A DNA stretch of 64,000 nt from Actinophytocola xanthii. Its GTDB lineage: Bacteria; Actinomycetota; Actinomycetes; Mycobacteriales; Pseudonocardiaceae. Both the position numbers and the translations under genes were made by a program. The notes beneath the pieces are model-generated. The model did no database searches. It saw nothing but the letters and a program-made list of their open reading frames with translations, and was not told where the DNA came from. The number at the start of each line of letters is the position of its first letter. Position 1 is the first letter of the stretch. The stretch covers positions 37,503 to 101,502 of the forward strand of contig NZ_MSIE01000047.1 of assembly GCF_001921205.1 (NCBI RefSeq). Reading direction: 5' to 3'. Positions 39,558 to 47,116 of the stretch are shown piece after piece.

Positions 39558-40626
39558 ACGCCTGCTCGTCCGCCGCGCCATCCTCGGCGCGCGGTTCGAC
39601 GTCGGTGGGGTGCACGTAGGGATCACCGCGCATCATCCGACTGGCGGTGTTTCGTCCGTTCAGGAACTCGGACAGCCGCACGTTGAACGATCGCTCCCGC
39701 TCCGGGTCGGCGGGCAGCTCGTAGTGCAGTGCCGCGATCATGTCGAAACGGTGCAGGTCCACCGCGGCGGCCAGGTACCGGCCGTGGGAGGTCGCGACCC
39801 TGATCGCGCCCCGGTACGCGAACACCGACAGCAGCGCGAGAACCAGCGGCACGAGGCTCCACACGTCCCACCGGCCCACCAGCGGAAGTGAGATCGCCGC
39901 ACCCACCGCGAACGAGACGCACATGGCCGCCATCACGTCCAGGAGATCCAGGCTCTGCCTGATCACGGCGTCGAACTTCGGCGACAGAGCCGCGTAGAGA
40001 CGCGGAGCGATCGCGGTGAAGTCGAGTCCGTACCGGCCGCCTGCCCGGTCCTCGCCGTCTCGGAGGATGTTCCCCAGCAGGGTCGGCATCAGGCGGTTGT
40101 CGTACTCGTCGGGGCCGAAGTCCTCCCTGTCGGGGAACACGGAAGCCGGATAGCGCTCGACCCGCCCCACCGCCCGGTCGTTGATCACCCGGATCTCCCG
40201 CTCGGCCCGCCGGTGCGCCGCCGCCGCCCGCAGTGACGTGTCCGGAGGATCCTCGGCCCGGAGCTCGGCGCCGCGGATGACGGTCGCCGTGTGCAGGATG
40301 CGGCGATGCCGTTCGGTCGCCGCCCCGGCCAGCAACCTCGTCGGCCATGCCACCCAGTAGCCCTCGAGCAGATGCACCAGGGCCGCCTGGAACGGACGGA
40401 GCAGGATTGCCAGCACGAACACCCCGAACACGGCCAGCACCGCGAAGCCGGCGTTGCGGAAGACGGAGATGGCCTCGCCGGGTCTGGGCGCGGCGTCGGT
40501 GTAGACACCCGAGGCGAACAGGAAGATGACGAAGGCCGCCACCAACGCCGCCGGCAGGAAGTTGACGAGGCTGAACCGCGCGCCGCCCAGGGCCTTCGCG
40601 CCGGCGCTGGCTATCCCGTCCAGCAT
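39541..40626 (-). CDS. Four-helix membrane protein of unknown function
   Basis: A 361-residue protein with two helices near the N-terminus (about 18-40: FSLVNFLPAALVAAFVIFLF; about 58-80: AGFAVLAVFGVFVLAILL) and two at about 240-285 (VMAAMCVSFAVGAAISLPLV; VWSLVPLVLALLSVFAYRG). A cytoplasmic loop of about 150 residues between the pairs contains YPASVFPDREDFGPDEYDNR. I do not recognise the family with certainty. It is 22 bp downstream of a small zinc-ribbon gene on the same strand, suggesting a two-gene operon. ATG 40626 is the only good start near helix 1. Confidence 0.75.
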   Translation of the reverse strand: MLDGIASAGAKALGGARFSLVNFLPAALVAAFVIFLFASGVYTDAAPRPGEAISVFRNAGFAVLAVFGVFVLAILLRPFQAALVHLLEGYWVAWPTRLLAGAATERHRRILHTATVIRGAELRAEDPPDTSLRAAAAHRRAEREIRVINDRAVGRVERYPASVFPDREDFGPDEYDNRLMPTLLGNILRDGEDRAGGRYGLDFTAIAPRLYAALSPKFDAVIRQSLDLLDVMAAMCVSFAVGAAISLPLVGRWDVWSLVPLVLALLSVFAYRGAIRVATSHGRYLAAAVDLHRFDMIAALHYELPADPERERSFNVRLSEFLNGRNTASRMMRGDPYVHPTDVEPRAEDGAADEQASSAPS

Positions 40627-40648
40627 GTCGCCCCCATCCGCCGCCGCC

Positions 40649-40882
40649 CTACTCTTCGAGCCGCATTCGCTTGTCCTGGTGTATCGGGCACCGTGGCCCC
40701 GCCGGCCGTCTTCGCGGGAGGCTCTTCCGTTCTGGGCAGCCGACGACCGGGCACGTGTAGACGAACGTCCCTGATCGATTCGGCTGAGGCCGGTGTCTCC
40801 CCATGTCGGGGTCGCCGGTCGGCTTCGCGAGGAGGAGTGCGACGAGCACGGCGGTGCGGCGCAGTCCCACCTCGAACGCCAT
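40649..40882 (-). CDS. Small protein with C-terminal zinc-ribbon-like motif
   Basis: A 77-residue protein. A hydrophobic N-terminal stretch (VGLRRTAVLVALLLA) precedes a Cys/His module: YTCPVVGCPERK, then PRCPIHQDKRMRLEE. The C-x4-C plus C-x2-H spacing could hold one zinc ion. ATG 40882 has GGGAG 3 nt upstream. It runs into the unknown membrane-protein gene 22 bp downstream and is likely co-transcribed with it. The coding call rests on the Cys pattern and spacing, because no family is recognised. Confidence 0.55.
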   Translation of the reverse strand: MAFEVGLRRTAVLVALLLAKPTGDPDMGRHRPQPNRSGTFVYTCPVVGCPERKSLPRRRPAGPRCPIHQDKRMRLEE

Positions 40883-40961
40883 GTCTCCCACCCCCTCGTC
40901 GAGACGCTCCAGTATGGCCCTTTCGCCCTGCAACCGGGAGTGGTGACCGACGCGAGGGTGA

Positions 40962-41363
40962 CTAGTTCTCGTCGGCGGAGTTGCGGTAGGTGGTCTCGTA
41001 GCGGGCGCGGGTGGCGGCGCGGGTGTGCTCGGTGCGAGCCTCGCGGATGGCCTTGGCGGTGCCGGGGGCGTGGCCGTGGCGGACGGCACGCATGTCCGAG
41101 CCCTCCTCGACGTAGGACAGCGAGAAGTACGTGCCGACGATGACCAGCAGGCCCGCCATCGCGAGCCGGAGGCCCAGCGGGCCGGGGACCAGCAGGCAGA
41201 GCGCGGCCAGCGGCACCACGATCACGGCCATCCGGGCCACGTGGCGCCACACCCAGCTGCGTGCCGTCACGTCGGCCAGGACCCAGTCGCGCAGGGCCTC
41301 GGGGAGGCGGCCGCCGACGGCGTACCAGAGCCACTGGAACGGGTTGGGTCGCGTCGCGCTCAT
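40962..41363 (-). CDS. DUF5313 family membrane protein
   Basis: A 133-residue actinobacterial protein of the DUF5313 family. The N-terminus RPNPFQWLWYAVGGRLPEALRDWVLADVTARSWVWRHVAR is conserved, followed by two helices (about 45-62 and 66-84) and a charged tail rich in Arg/Ala (HAPGTAKAIREARTEHTRAA). It is divergent from the MarR/OhrR-like gene. A -10-like TAGTGT (41375-41370) ends 6 nt before the ATG, and the palindrome at 41380-41391 lies just upstream, so it may be a target of that regulator. Function unknown. Confidence 0.85.
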   Translation of the reverse strand: MSATRPNPFQWLWYAVGGRLPEALRDWVLADVTARSWVWRHVARMAVIVVPLAALCLLVPGPLGLRLAMAGLLVIVGTYFSLSYVEEGSDMRAVRHGHAPGTAKAIREARTEHTRAATRARYETTYRNSADEN

Positions 41364-41369
41364 GTATGC

Positions 41370-41401
41370 ACACTAACACTTAGCACGCTAACTGATAGGG
41401 T
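41370..41401. promoter_or_regulatory. Divergent leaderless promoters flanking a TTAGC/GCTAA palindrome
   Basis: TTAGCACGCTAA (41380-41391) is a palindrome with 5-bp arms. It lies between a minus-strand -10 (TAGTGT, 41375-41370, 6 nt before the DUF5313 ATG) and a plus-strand -10 (TAGGGT, 41396-41401, 7 nt before the MarR GTG). A MarR dimer bound here would block both promoters. Confidence 0.7.
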
Positions 41402-41408
41402 GAGCCCC

Positions 41409-41870
41409 GTGACACAGGAGACCGCCCGGCCGCCGATCGACCTCGGCAAGGATCCGCTGGCGCTGGACCGGCAGGTCTGCTTCGCGCTGTCGGTCGCCTC
41501 GCGCAGCGTCATCGCGATCTACCGGCCGCTGCTCGAGCCGCACGGGCTGACCCACCCGCAGTACCTCGTGCTGCTGGCCCTCTGGCAGTCCTCCCCCCGC
41601 TCGGTGCGCGACCTCGCGGAGACGCTGCGGCACGAACCGGCGACCCTCTCCCCCATGCTCAAGCGGCTCGAGGCGCTCGGCTACCTCACCCGGCGCCGGG
41701 ACGCGACCGACGAACGGCAGCTCGCGGTGGAGCTCACCGAGGCCGGCCGGGCGCTGCGGGCGGAGGCGGAGAAGATCCCCTACCGCGTCGTGGAGCGGCT
41801 CGGGATGGAGCTCGGCGAGCTGGAGGCGCTGCATGCCGCACTCACCCGCGTGCTGGAGGCCACCCGCTGA
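41409..41870 (+). CDS. MarR-family regulator, OhrR-like
   Basis: A 153-residue winged-helix regulator. It has the N-terminal pattern of OhrR redox sensors (LDRQVCFALSVASRSVIAIYRPLL), in which the Cys in VCFAL is the likely peroxide-reactive residue. The HTH is in SVRDLAETLRHEPATLSPMLKRLEALGYLTRRRDATDERQL, with the usual wing DxRD/ER pattern. GTG 41409 lies 7 nt after a -10 hexamer, and a palindromic site precedes it, suggesting autoregulation and control of the divergent DUF5313 gene. No ohr gene is in the window, so the target is unclear. Confidence 0.9.
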   Translation: MTQETARPPIDLGKDPLALDRQVCFALSVASRSVIAIYRPLLEPHGLTHPQYLVLLALWQSSPRSVRDLAETLRHEPATLSPMLKRLEALGYLTRRRDATDERQLAVELTEAGRALRAEAEKIPYRVVERLGMELGELEALHAALTRVLEATR

Positions 41871-41871
41871 G

Positions 41872-42255
41872 TCAGCCGGGCACGACGATCGTCGCCGTGG
41901 CGCGGGTGGCGACGATGGGCGGGTCGAGCACGTCCGCGGCGGACGGACCGCGCTCGGGAGCGGCCCGGCACAGGACCCGCGCCTCGAACGAGACGTCCCG
42001 GGAGCGGGTGCCGACGCGGGTCAGGGTGGCGGTGACCTCGAGGACGTCCCCGGCCTGCACCGGGGCGAGGAACTCGACCGAGGAGTAGCCCGCCAGCAGG
42101 CTCTCGTCGCCGTCGGTGTGGATGGCGAGGTCGGTCGCGACGTCGCCGAACAGCGCCAGGCTGTAGGCGCCGTCGACGAGGTTGCCGCCGTAGTGGGCGT
42201 GCGCGTACGGCACGTAGCGGCGGTGGGTCACCGAGAACCCCACGGTCGGACTCAT
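41872..42255 (-). CDS. kal: 3-aminobutyryl-CoA ammonia-lyase
   Basis: A 127-residue hotdog-fold enzyme. Its best explanation, given its place at the end of the lysine operon, is Kal, which removes ammonia from 3-aminobutyryl-CoA to give crotonyl-CoA in lysine fermentation-type catabolism. The hotdog signature is HYGGNLVDGAYSLALFGDVATDLAIHTDGDESLLAGYSSVEFLAPVQAGDVLEV (helix then beta sheet). Its ATG overlaps the kamE stop by 4 bp (42252-42255). The alternative is a generic thioesterase, but the operon and size favour Kal. Confidence 0.85.
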   Translation of the reverse strand: MSPTVGFSVTHRRYVPYAHAHYGGNLVDGAYSLALFGDVATDLAIHTDGDESLLAGYSSVEFLAPVQAGDVLEVTATLTRVGTRSRDVSFEARVLCRAAPERGPSAADVLDPPIVATRATATIVVPG

Positions 42256-42986
42256 GCGGCCCTGCCTTCCCTGATCGCGTGCACGAGGTAGCTGGCGACC
42301 TCCCCGGGCGTGGTGCCCCGGCCGAACACCCGGTCCACCCCCAACTCGGCCGCCATCAGCGGGTCGAACCGGGGCCCGCCGGCCACCAGCACCGGGCGGC
42401 GCTCGCCCATGGCCTCCCGGAACGCCGCCGACATCTCCTGGGTGTTGAGGATGTGCGCGTCGCGCTGGGTGACCACCTGGGAGACCAGCACCGCGTCGGC
42501 CTTCTCCGCGCGGGCCCGCTTGACCAGCTCCGGCACCGTCACCTGCGCGCCGAGGTTGAGCACCCGCAGCTCCCGGTAGTACTCCAGGCCCTTCTCGCCG
42601 GCGAAGCCCTTGATGTTGAGGATCGCGTCGATGCCCACCGTGTGCGCGTCGGTGCCGATGCAGCCGCCGACCACCACGAGCTTGCGCCGCAGCAGCTTGC
42701 GCACCGCGCCGTTGACCTCGGCCGGGGACAGCAGCGGGTACTCCCGCTCGACCACCGTGACCTCGTCCAGGTCGACGATGTGCCGAGCCGAGCCGTAGAC
42801 GACGAAGAACGTGAACTCGGTGCCGATCCCGTGGGAGTGCACGACCATCGCCGGCTCCAGGCCCATCTTCGCGGCCAGCTGCATGGCCGCGCCGTCGGCG
42901 CGCGGCCCGGGCGGCACCGGCAGCGTGAACGACACCTGCACCATCCCGTCACCGGTGGTGTCGCCGTACGGACGGACATTGGTCAC
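42252..42986 (-). CDS. kamE: Lysine 5,6-aminomutase beta subunit (B12-binding)
   Basis: A 244-residue subunit of the adenosylcobalamin/PLP enzyme that moves an amino group of beta-lysine from C6 to C5. The Rossmann B12 domain has DAHTVG at 113-118 (His115 is the cobalt ligand), then LVSQVV and VAGGPRF. Lys126 in NIKGFAG is a candidate for the PLP Schiff-base lysine of the family, by offset from the longer clostridial protein. GTG 42986 overlaps the kamD stop (GTGA) and begins the conserved part. It works only as a heterotetramer with KamD. Confidence 0.94.
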   Translation of the reverse strand: MTNVRPYGDTTGDGMVQVSFTLPVPPGPRADGAAMQLAAKMGLEPAMVVHSHGIGTEFTFFVVYGSARHIVDLDEVTVVEREYPLLSPAEVNGAVRKLLRRKLVVVGGCIGTDAHTVGIDAILNIKGFAGEKGLEYYRELRVLNLGAQVTVPELVKRARAEKADAVLVSQVVTQRDAHILNTQEMSAAFREAMGERRPVLVAGGPRFDPLMAAELGVDRVFGRGTTPGEVASYLVHAIREGRAA

Positions 42987-44560
42987 CGGGTCGCTCCCTC
43001 GTCGAGGAGGTCGGCGGCGGGGTTGACGTAGCCGGGAGCCTTCTCGACCACGCCGTCGGCCCCCTTGCCGCCGTCGGGCGGACGTTTCATCAGGCCGAAG
43101 GTGCCGTCCGCGATCGCGTCGAGCAGGCCGTCGCGGACGATCCGGCCGAGCAGGTCGACGGCCTCGCCGAGGACCTGGTGGGCGCGCTTGACGATGAACC
43201 CGTCCGGGGCCGGGCGGAAGTCCTCGCGCAGCCCGGCCGCCGCGTCCAGCACGTAGCGCACGTTGCGCAGGGCGAGGTCCCGGTCGGACAGGAACGGGGT
43301 CACCACCGCCTCGGTCATCATCCCGACCAGCAGGATCGACTGGCCGGTCAGGACACCGGCCAGGTTGAAGAACCCGTCGAGCAGGTAGCCGTCGAACACG
43401 TTGCCGGTCATGTGCTTGGTCGGCGGCATCCACTTCAGCGGCGCGTCCGGGAACAGCTCACGAGCCAGCAGGGCGTGCGCGAGCTCCAGGCGGAACGACT
43501 CGGGCAGCGACGGGTTGATCTCGAAGGCGTGGCCGAGGCCGAGCAGCTCGTCGGGCAGGCCCGCCTCGTGCGCGAAGTGCTCGTTGAGCAGCTGGGAGAC
43601 CGTCACGGTGTGCGCGGCCTCGACGGCGTCGGCGGTGGTGAGGTAGTTGTCCTCACCGGTGTTGATGATGATCCCCGCCCGCGCGTGCACCTGGCGGGAG
43701 AACCGCTGGTCGACGAAGGTGCGGATCGGGTTGATGTCGCGGAACAGGATTCCGTACATCGAGTCGTTGAGCATCATGTCCAGCCGCTGGAGCCCGCCGA
43801 GCACGGCGATCTCCGGCATGCACAGGCCCGAGGCGTAGTTGGTGACCCGCACATAGCGGCCGACCTCCCTGGACACCTCGTCCATGGCCGCCCGCATGAT
43901 CCGGAAGTTCTCCTGGGTGGCGTAGGTGCCGGCGAAGCCGTGGTGGGTGGCGCCCTCGGGCACGTAGTCCAGCAGGGACTGTCCCGTCGAGCGGATCACC
44001 GCGATCACGTCGGCACCGGCCCGGGCCGCGTTGGCGGCCTGCACGACGTCCTCGTCGATGTCACCGGTCGCGACGATCAGGTAGATCCACGGCCGGCGCG
44101 GCGGGTCGCCGAGGCGGGCGACCAGCTTCTCGCGCTGGGCCCGGTTGCGGTCGATCGTGCGCAGTCCCTTCGCCACGGCGACCCGGCCGGCGCGTGCGGC
44201 CCGCTGGGCGTCGCGCCCGGTCGGCACCGTGTACCGGACCTGTCCGGCGGCGGTGGCCTCGGCCAGCTCGGTGAGCGTGGCGAGGTCGTGCTCACGCAGG
44301 GCGTGGAAGGCGGGCAGCACCACGCCGTGCTCCAGGCCGCAGTGCTCGCGGACCGTGTCGACGACGCGGTTCACCCAGGGAACGTCGCCGGCGCGGTGAC
44401 CGGTGTCGGCCCCGGTGATGCCGGCCAGTCGCAGCGTGGCGCGCTCCACCGCGACCGTCGTGTGCGCCCTGGCGATCTCCACCACGGGCTCGGCGGCGCG
44501 GGCGGCCAGCGCCCGCGCCGCCGCGACGACCTCGGGGTCCAGGCCGAGCAACGCCATCAC
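42983..44560 (-). CDS. kamD: Lysine 5,6-aminomutase alpha subunit
   Basis: A 525-residue TIM-barrel subunit that binds PLP and substrate for the B12-dependent beta-lysine 5,6-aminomutase. Recognisable parts are VPWVNRVVDTVREHCGLEHG, VRVTNYASGLCMPEIAVLGGL, QVHARAGIIINTGEDNYLTTAD and LKWMPPTKHMTGNVFDGYLLDG. Length fits the family. Its ATG overlaps the stop of the amidohydrolase gene (44557-44560) and its stop overlaps kamE, so synthesis of both mutase subunits is coupled. Together with KamA, Kdd and Kal it defines lysine or beta-lysine degradation. Confidence 0.96.
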   Translation of the reverse strand: MMALLGLDPEVVAAARALAARAAEPVVEIARAHTTVAVERATLRLAGITGADTGHRAGDVPWVNRVVDTVREHCGLEHGVVLPAFHALREHDLATLTELAEATAAGQVRYTVPTGRDAQRAARAGRVAVAKGLRTIDRNRAQREKLVARLGDPPRRPWIYLIVATGDIDEDVVQAANAARAGADVIAVIRSTGQSLLDYVPEGATHHGFAGTYATQENFRIMRAAMDEVSREVGRYVRVTNYASGLCMPEIAVLGGLQRLDMMLNDSMYGILFRDINPIRTFVDQRFSRQVHARAGIIINTGEDNYLTTADAVEAAHTVTVSQLLNEHFAHEAGLPDELLGLGHAFEINPSLPESFRLELAHALLARELFPDAPLKWMPPTKHMTGNVFDGYLLDGFFNLAGVLTGQSILLVGMMTEAVVTPFLSDRDLALRNVRYVLDAAAGLREDFRPAPDGFIVKRAHQVLGEAVDLLGRIVRDGLLDAIADGTFGLMKRPPDGGKGADGVVEKAPGYVNPAADLLDEGATR

Positions 44561-46005
44561 GCTACCTCCGCGGATCGCTCGTGAATCGTGGTTCCGTCAA
44601 GGACGGTGCGCAGACAGGTCTCCCCGTCCCACACCGCGAACGTGGCCGGCGCCCCCACCTCGAGCAGCCCGCCGGTCTCGCCGGCCGCCGCCCAACCGCC
44701 GACGGTGTGCGCGGCGAAGGCCGCGGCCTCGTCCAGCCCGGAACCCGGCGTCCGGTGGTGCACCGCCGCCCGCACGGTCGCCCACGGGTCGACCGGGGTG
44801 ACCGGGGCGTCGGACCCGAACGCGAGCGTCAGCCCCGCGCGGGCGAGCATCGCGAACGGGTTCAGCGCCGCGGCGCGCTCCCCGAGCCGCTGGGCGTACA
44901 TGCCGTCCCGGCCACCCCAGGTCGCGTCGAACAGCGGCTGCACCGAGGCGACGACGCCGAACCGGGCGAGCTCGTCGGCCTGCTCCGGGGTGACCATCTC
45001 CAGGTGCTCCAGGCGGTGCGCCGCCGCGGCGAGGGCCCGCTCCCCCACGGCGCGCTCGGCGAGCCGGAAGCCGGCGACGACCTCGGCCACCGCGGCGTCG
45101 CCGATCACGTGGAACCCCGCCTGCACGCCCCGCTCGGTGCAGGCCACGACGTGGGCGGCGATGCGGTCGGCGTCCAGGTAGCGGGCGCCGCTGGTGTCGG
45201 GGGCGTCGGTGTAGGGACTGGCGAGCGCCGCGGTCCGCGAACCGAGCGCGCCGTCGACGAACAGGTCGCCGGCCCGCCCGTGCGCACCGGGTGGGGCGCT
45301 GTCGGTGGCGCCCCAGTAGCCGACCACCCGCGGCAGCGGACCAGGGAGCGCGAGCAGGTCGGCGAAGTCGTCCTCGTCGGAGATGTCCGGCCCGGCGCAC
45401 TCGTGCACGCACGCCACGCCCATCGCGGCGGCGTGGGCCAGGAACGCCAGCTGCGCCGCGCGCCGCTGGTCGGGGGTGATCGCGTCCAGGGCCGCGCGGC
45501 GGACGTGGTGGTGGGCGTCGCGGGCGAGCGGACCCCCCGCCGACCAGCCGGACGCGGCGCGTGCCGCCGGCGCGCGGTCGACCAGGGCGGTGGTCGCGAG
45601 CGCGGAGTGCACGTCGATCCGGGACAGGTAGACCGGGGTCTGTCCGGCCGCGGCGTCGAGCTCGGCGCGGGTGGGCGGCCGCGGGTCCGGCCAGCGGGTC
45701 TCGTCCCAGCCGTGACCCCACAGCGGTGTGTCGGGGTGCGCGCGCACCCGGTCCCGCACGGCGTCCAGCAGCTCGCCGCGGCAGTCGACGCGGGTGAGGT
45801 CCAGGCCGGTCCGCAGCAGGCCGGCGGCCGTGGCGTGGACGTGGGCGTCCACGAACGCCGGGGCGACCAGCGCGCCGGCCAGGTCCACGGTCTCGGTGGC
45901 CGCGCCGGGGAACTCCACGCCGACCCAGGTGATCACGCCGTCGTCCACGGCCAGGGCGGTCGCCGGCGAGCCGTGCACGCGGCCGCCGGTGAACAGGGTG
46001 GTCAT
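44557..46005 (-). CDS. Amidohydrolase (YtcJ/COG1574-like) inside the lysine operon
   Basis: A 482-residue metal-dependent amidohydrolase. Metal ligands: HVH in PAFVDAHVHATAAGLL, His in GFHVIGDAAV, His in AHRLEHLEMV, and Asp in LAFGSDAPVTPVDPW. An N-terminal beta-sandwich part (TTLFTGGRVHG) pairs with the C-terminal end. Its ends overlap kdd and kamD by 4 bp each, so it is embedded in the operon rather than merely adjacent. It is not part of the textbook pathway. Possible roles are release of free beta-lysine or another pathway amine from an amide or N-acyl form; this is inference. Confidence 0.88.
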   Translation of the reverse strand: MTTLFTGGRVHGSPATALAVDDGVITWVGVEFPGAATETVDLAGALVAPAFVDAHVHATAAGLLRTGLDLTRVDCRGELLDAVRDRVRAHPDTPLWGHGWDETRWPDPRPPTRAELDAAAGQTPVYLSRIDVHSALATTALVDRAPAARAASGWSAGGPLARDAHHHVRRAALDAITPDQRRAAQLAFLAHAAAMGVACVHECAGPDISDEDDFADLLALPGPLPRVVGYWGATDSAPPGAHGRAGDLFVDGALGSRTAALASPYTDAPDTSGARYLDADRIAAHVVACTERGVQAGFHVIGDAAVAEVVAGFRLAERAVGERALAAAAHRLEHLEMVTPEQADELARFGVVASVQPLFDATWGGRDGMYAQRLGERAAALNPFAMLARAGLTLAFGSDAPVTPVDPWATVRAAVHHRTPGSGLDEAAAFAAHTVGGWAAAGETGGLLEVGAPATFAVWDGETCLRTVLDGTTIHERSAEVA

Positions 46006-47030
46006 GTCGGGGAAGTGTGCCGCTCGCGGCGCTCGAACAGGGCACGCACACCCGGTTCGGTGCGCACGAGGTCAAGGGCGAACTCGGCATGACCGGGGAC
46101 GTAGCCGTTCCCGATCAGCATCCGCACATCGGCGGCGAGCCCCTCCGCGCCCAGCGCCGCCGCGGCGAACGAGGTCGCCATGGAGAAGAACACGATCGTG
46201 CCGCCGTCGGCGGTCGCCAGCACCGCGCCGTGCTCGCAGCCCGGCACGTCCACGCAGACGACGGTCACGGCGACCGGCGTGCCCACGGCGTCCAGCACGC
46301 CGACCGGGTCCCGCGCGTCGGCGACCACGACCTCGTCGGCCAGGCCGGCCGCGCGGACGCTCGCCGCCTCCTCCTCGGTGGGGACGAGGGCCACCAGCCG
46401 GCCGGCGCCGGCGCGGCGCGCGGCGACCAGCGAGAGGCTGCCCGACTTGCCGCCGCCGCCCAGGACCAGCACCGACGCGCCCGGGCCCGCCTCGCGCACC
46501 ACGCGGTCGGTCAGCGCCGGTGCGCCGCACACGTCCAGCACCGACAGCGCGAGCTCGTCGGGCAGGTCGTCGGGCAACCGCGCCGCGATCGACCGGCCGA
46601 ACAGGACCGCGGTGCCGCGGCAGGGCACCTGCTCGGTCTCACCGGTCCAGTCGGCGAGCCCGTCCTCGATCCGCAGCGGGGTCAGCGTCAGCGACACCAG
46701 CGTCGCCACCCGGTCCCCGACGCGCAGTCCCAGCGGGGACTCCGGCCCGACCTCGCGCACGGTGCCGAGCAGCATGCCGCCCGAGCCGGTGACCGGGTTG
46801 TGCATTTTGCCGCGCGTCTCGATGATCTCGAGCACCGCTTCGCGGACCGCCTCCGGGGAGCCGTGTTGTTCGCGGAGCTGGCGGTAGGACGCCGCGTCGA
46901 GGTTCAGCCGGGCGACGTCGAGCACGACCTCGTCGGGCCACGCGCGGGGGTCCGTGCGGAGCCGCCAGGCCTGCTGCGGGAGCACCCCGACCGGTTCCAG
47001 CACCCGGTGCAACCCGTACGACGAAGACAC
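46002..47030 (-). CDS. kdd: L-erythro-3,5-diaminohexanoate dehydrogenase
   Basis: A 342-residue NAD(P)-dependent enzyme that oxidises 3,5-diaminohexanoate to 3-keto-5-aminohexanoate. The N-terminal half has KMHNPVTGSGGMLLGTVREVG and the conserved CGAPALTDRVVRE, and the Rossmann motif is VLVLGGGGKSGSLSL. It starts at GTG 47030 with GGAGGG 7 nt upstream and is the first gene of the kdd-amidohydrolase-kamD-kamE-kal chain. It is divergent from kamA across an 86-bp gap. The next enzyme of the pathway, the cleavage enzyme Kce, is not found here. Confidence 0.94.
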   Translation of the reverse strand: MSSSYGLHRVLEPVGVLPQQAWRLRTDPRAWPDEVVLDVARLNLDAASYRQLREQHGSPEAVREAVLEIIETRGKMHNPVTGSGGMLLGTVREVGPESPLGLRVGDRVATLVSLTLTPLRIEDGLADWTGETEQVPCRGTAVLFGRSIAARLPDDLPDELALSVLDVCGAPALTDRVVREAGPGASVLVLGGGGKSGSLSLVAARRAGAGRLVALVPTEEEAASVRAAGLADEVVVADARDPVGVLDAVGTPVAVTVVCVDVPGCEHGAVLATADGGTIVFFSMATSFAAAALGAEGLAADVRMLIGNGYVPGHAEFALDLVRTEPGVRALFERRERHTSPT

Positions 47031-47116
47031 CCTGAGCCCTCCAGTTCCGCAGGATTTACGTTTCGATCAGGTTCTGGCAGCATATCTTTAGGTCACCCTA
47101 GCGGCGAGGAGAAGTT
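47031..47116. promoter_or_regulatory. Divergent promoter region kdd/kamA
   Basis: 86 bp between the two starts. On the plus strand TATCTT (47083-47088) or TTTAGGT nearby could be the kamA -10, and GAGGAGAAG is the ribosome-binding site before ATG 47117. On the minus strand GGAGGG is the kdd ribosome-binding site. The gap is richer in A/T than its surroundings; no strong palindrome is seen. Confidence 0.5.

Noticed and set aside
40627..40961. Possible non-coding or transferred segment between the membrane-protein gene and DUF5313
   Set aside because: A small coding frame with a ribosome-binding site and Cys-His pattern explains most of it; there is no mobile-element sign.
41872..42255. Kal as a generic acyl-CoA thioesterase or MaoC dehydratase
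   Set aside because: The hotdog fold is shared, but the 4-bp overlap with kamE and the size favour 3-aminobutyryl-CoA ammonia-lyase.
44557..46005. The operon amidohydrolase as the missing cleavage enzyme Kce
   Set aside because: Kce is a DUF849 TIM-barrel acting with acetyl-CoA. This protein has HxH and GSDAP-type amidohydrolase motifs, so it is a different enzyme.
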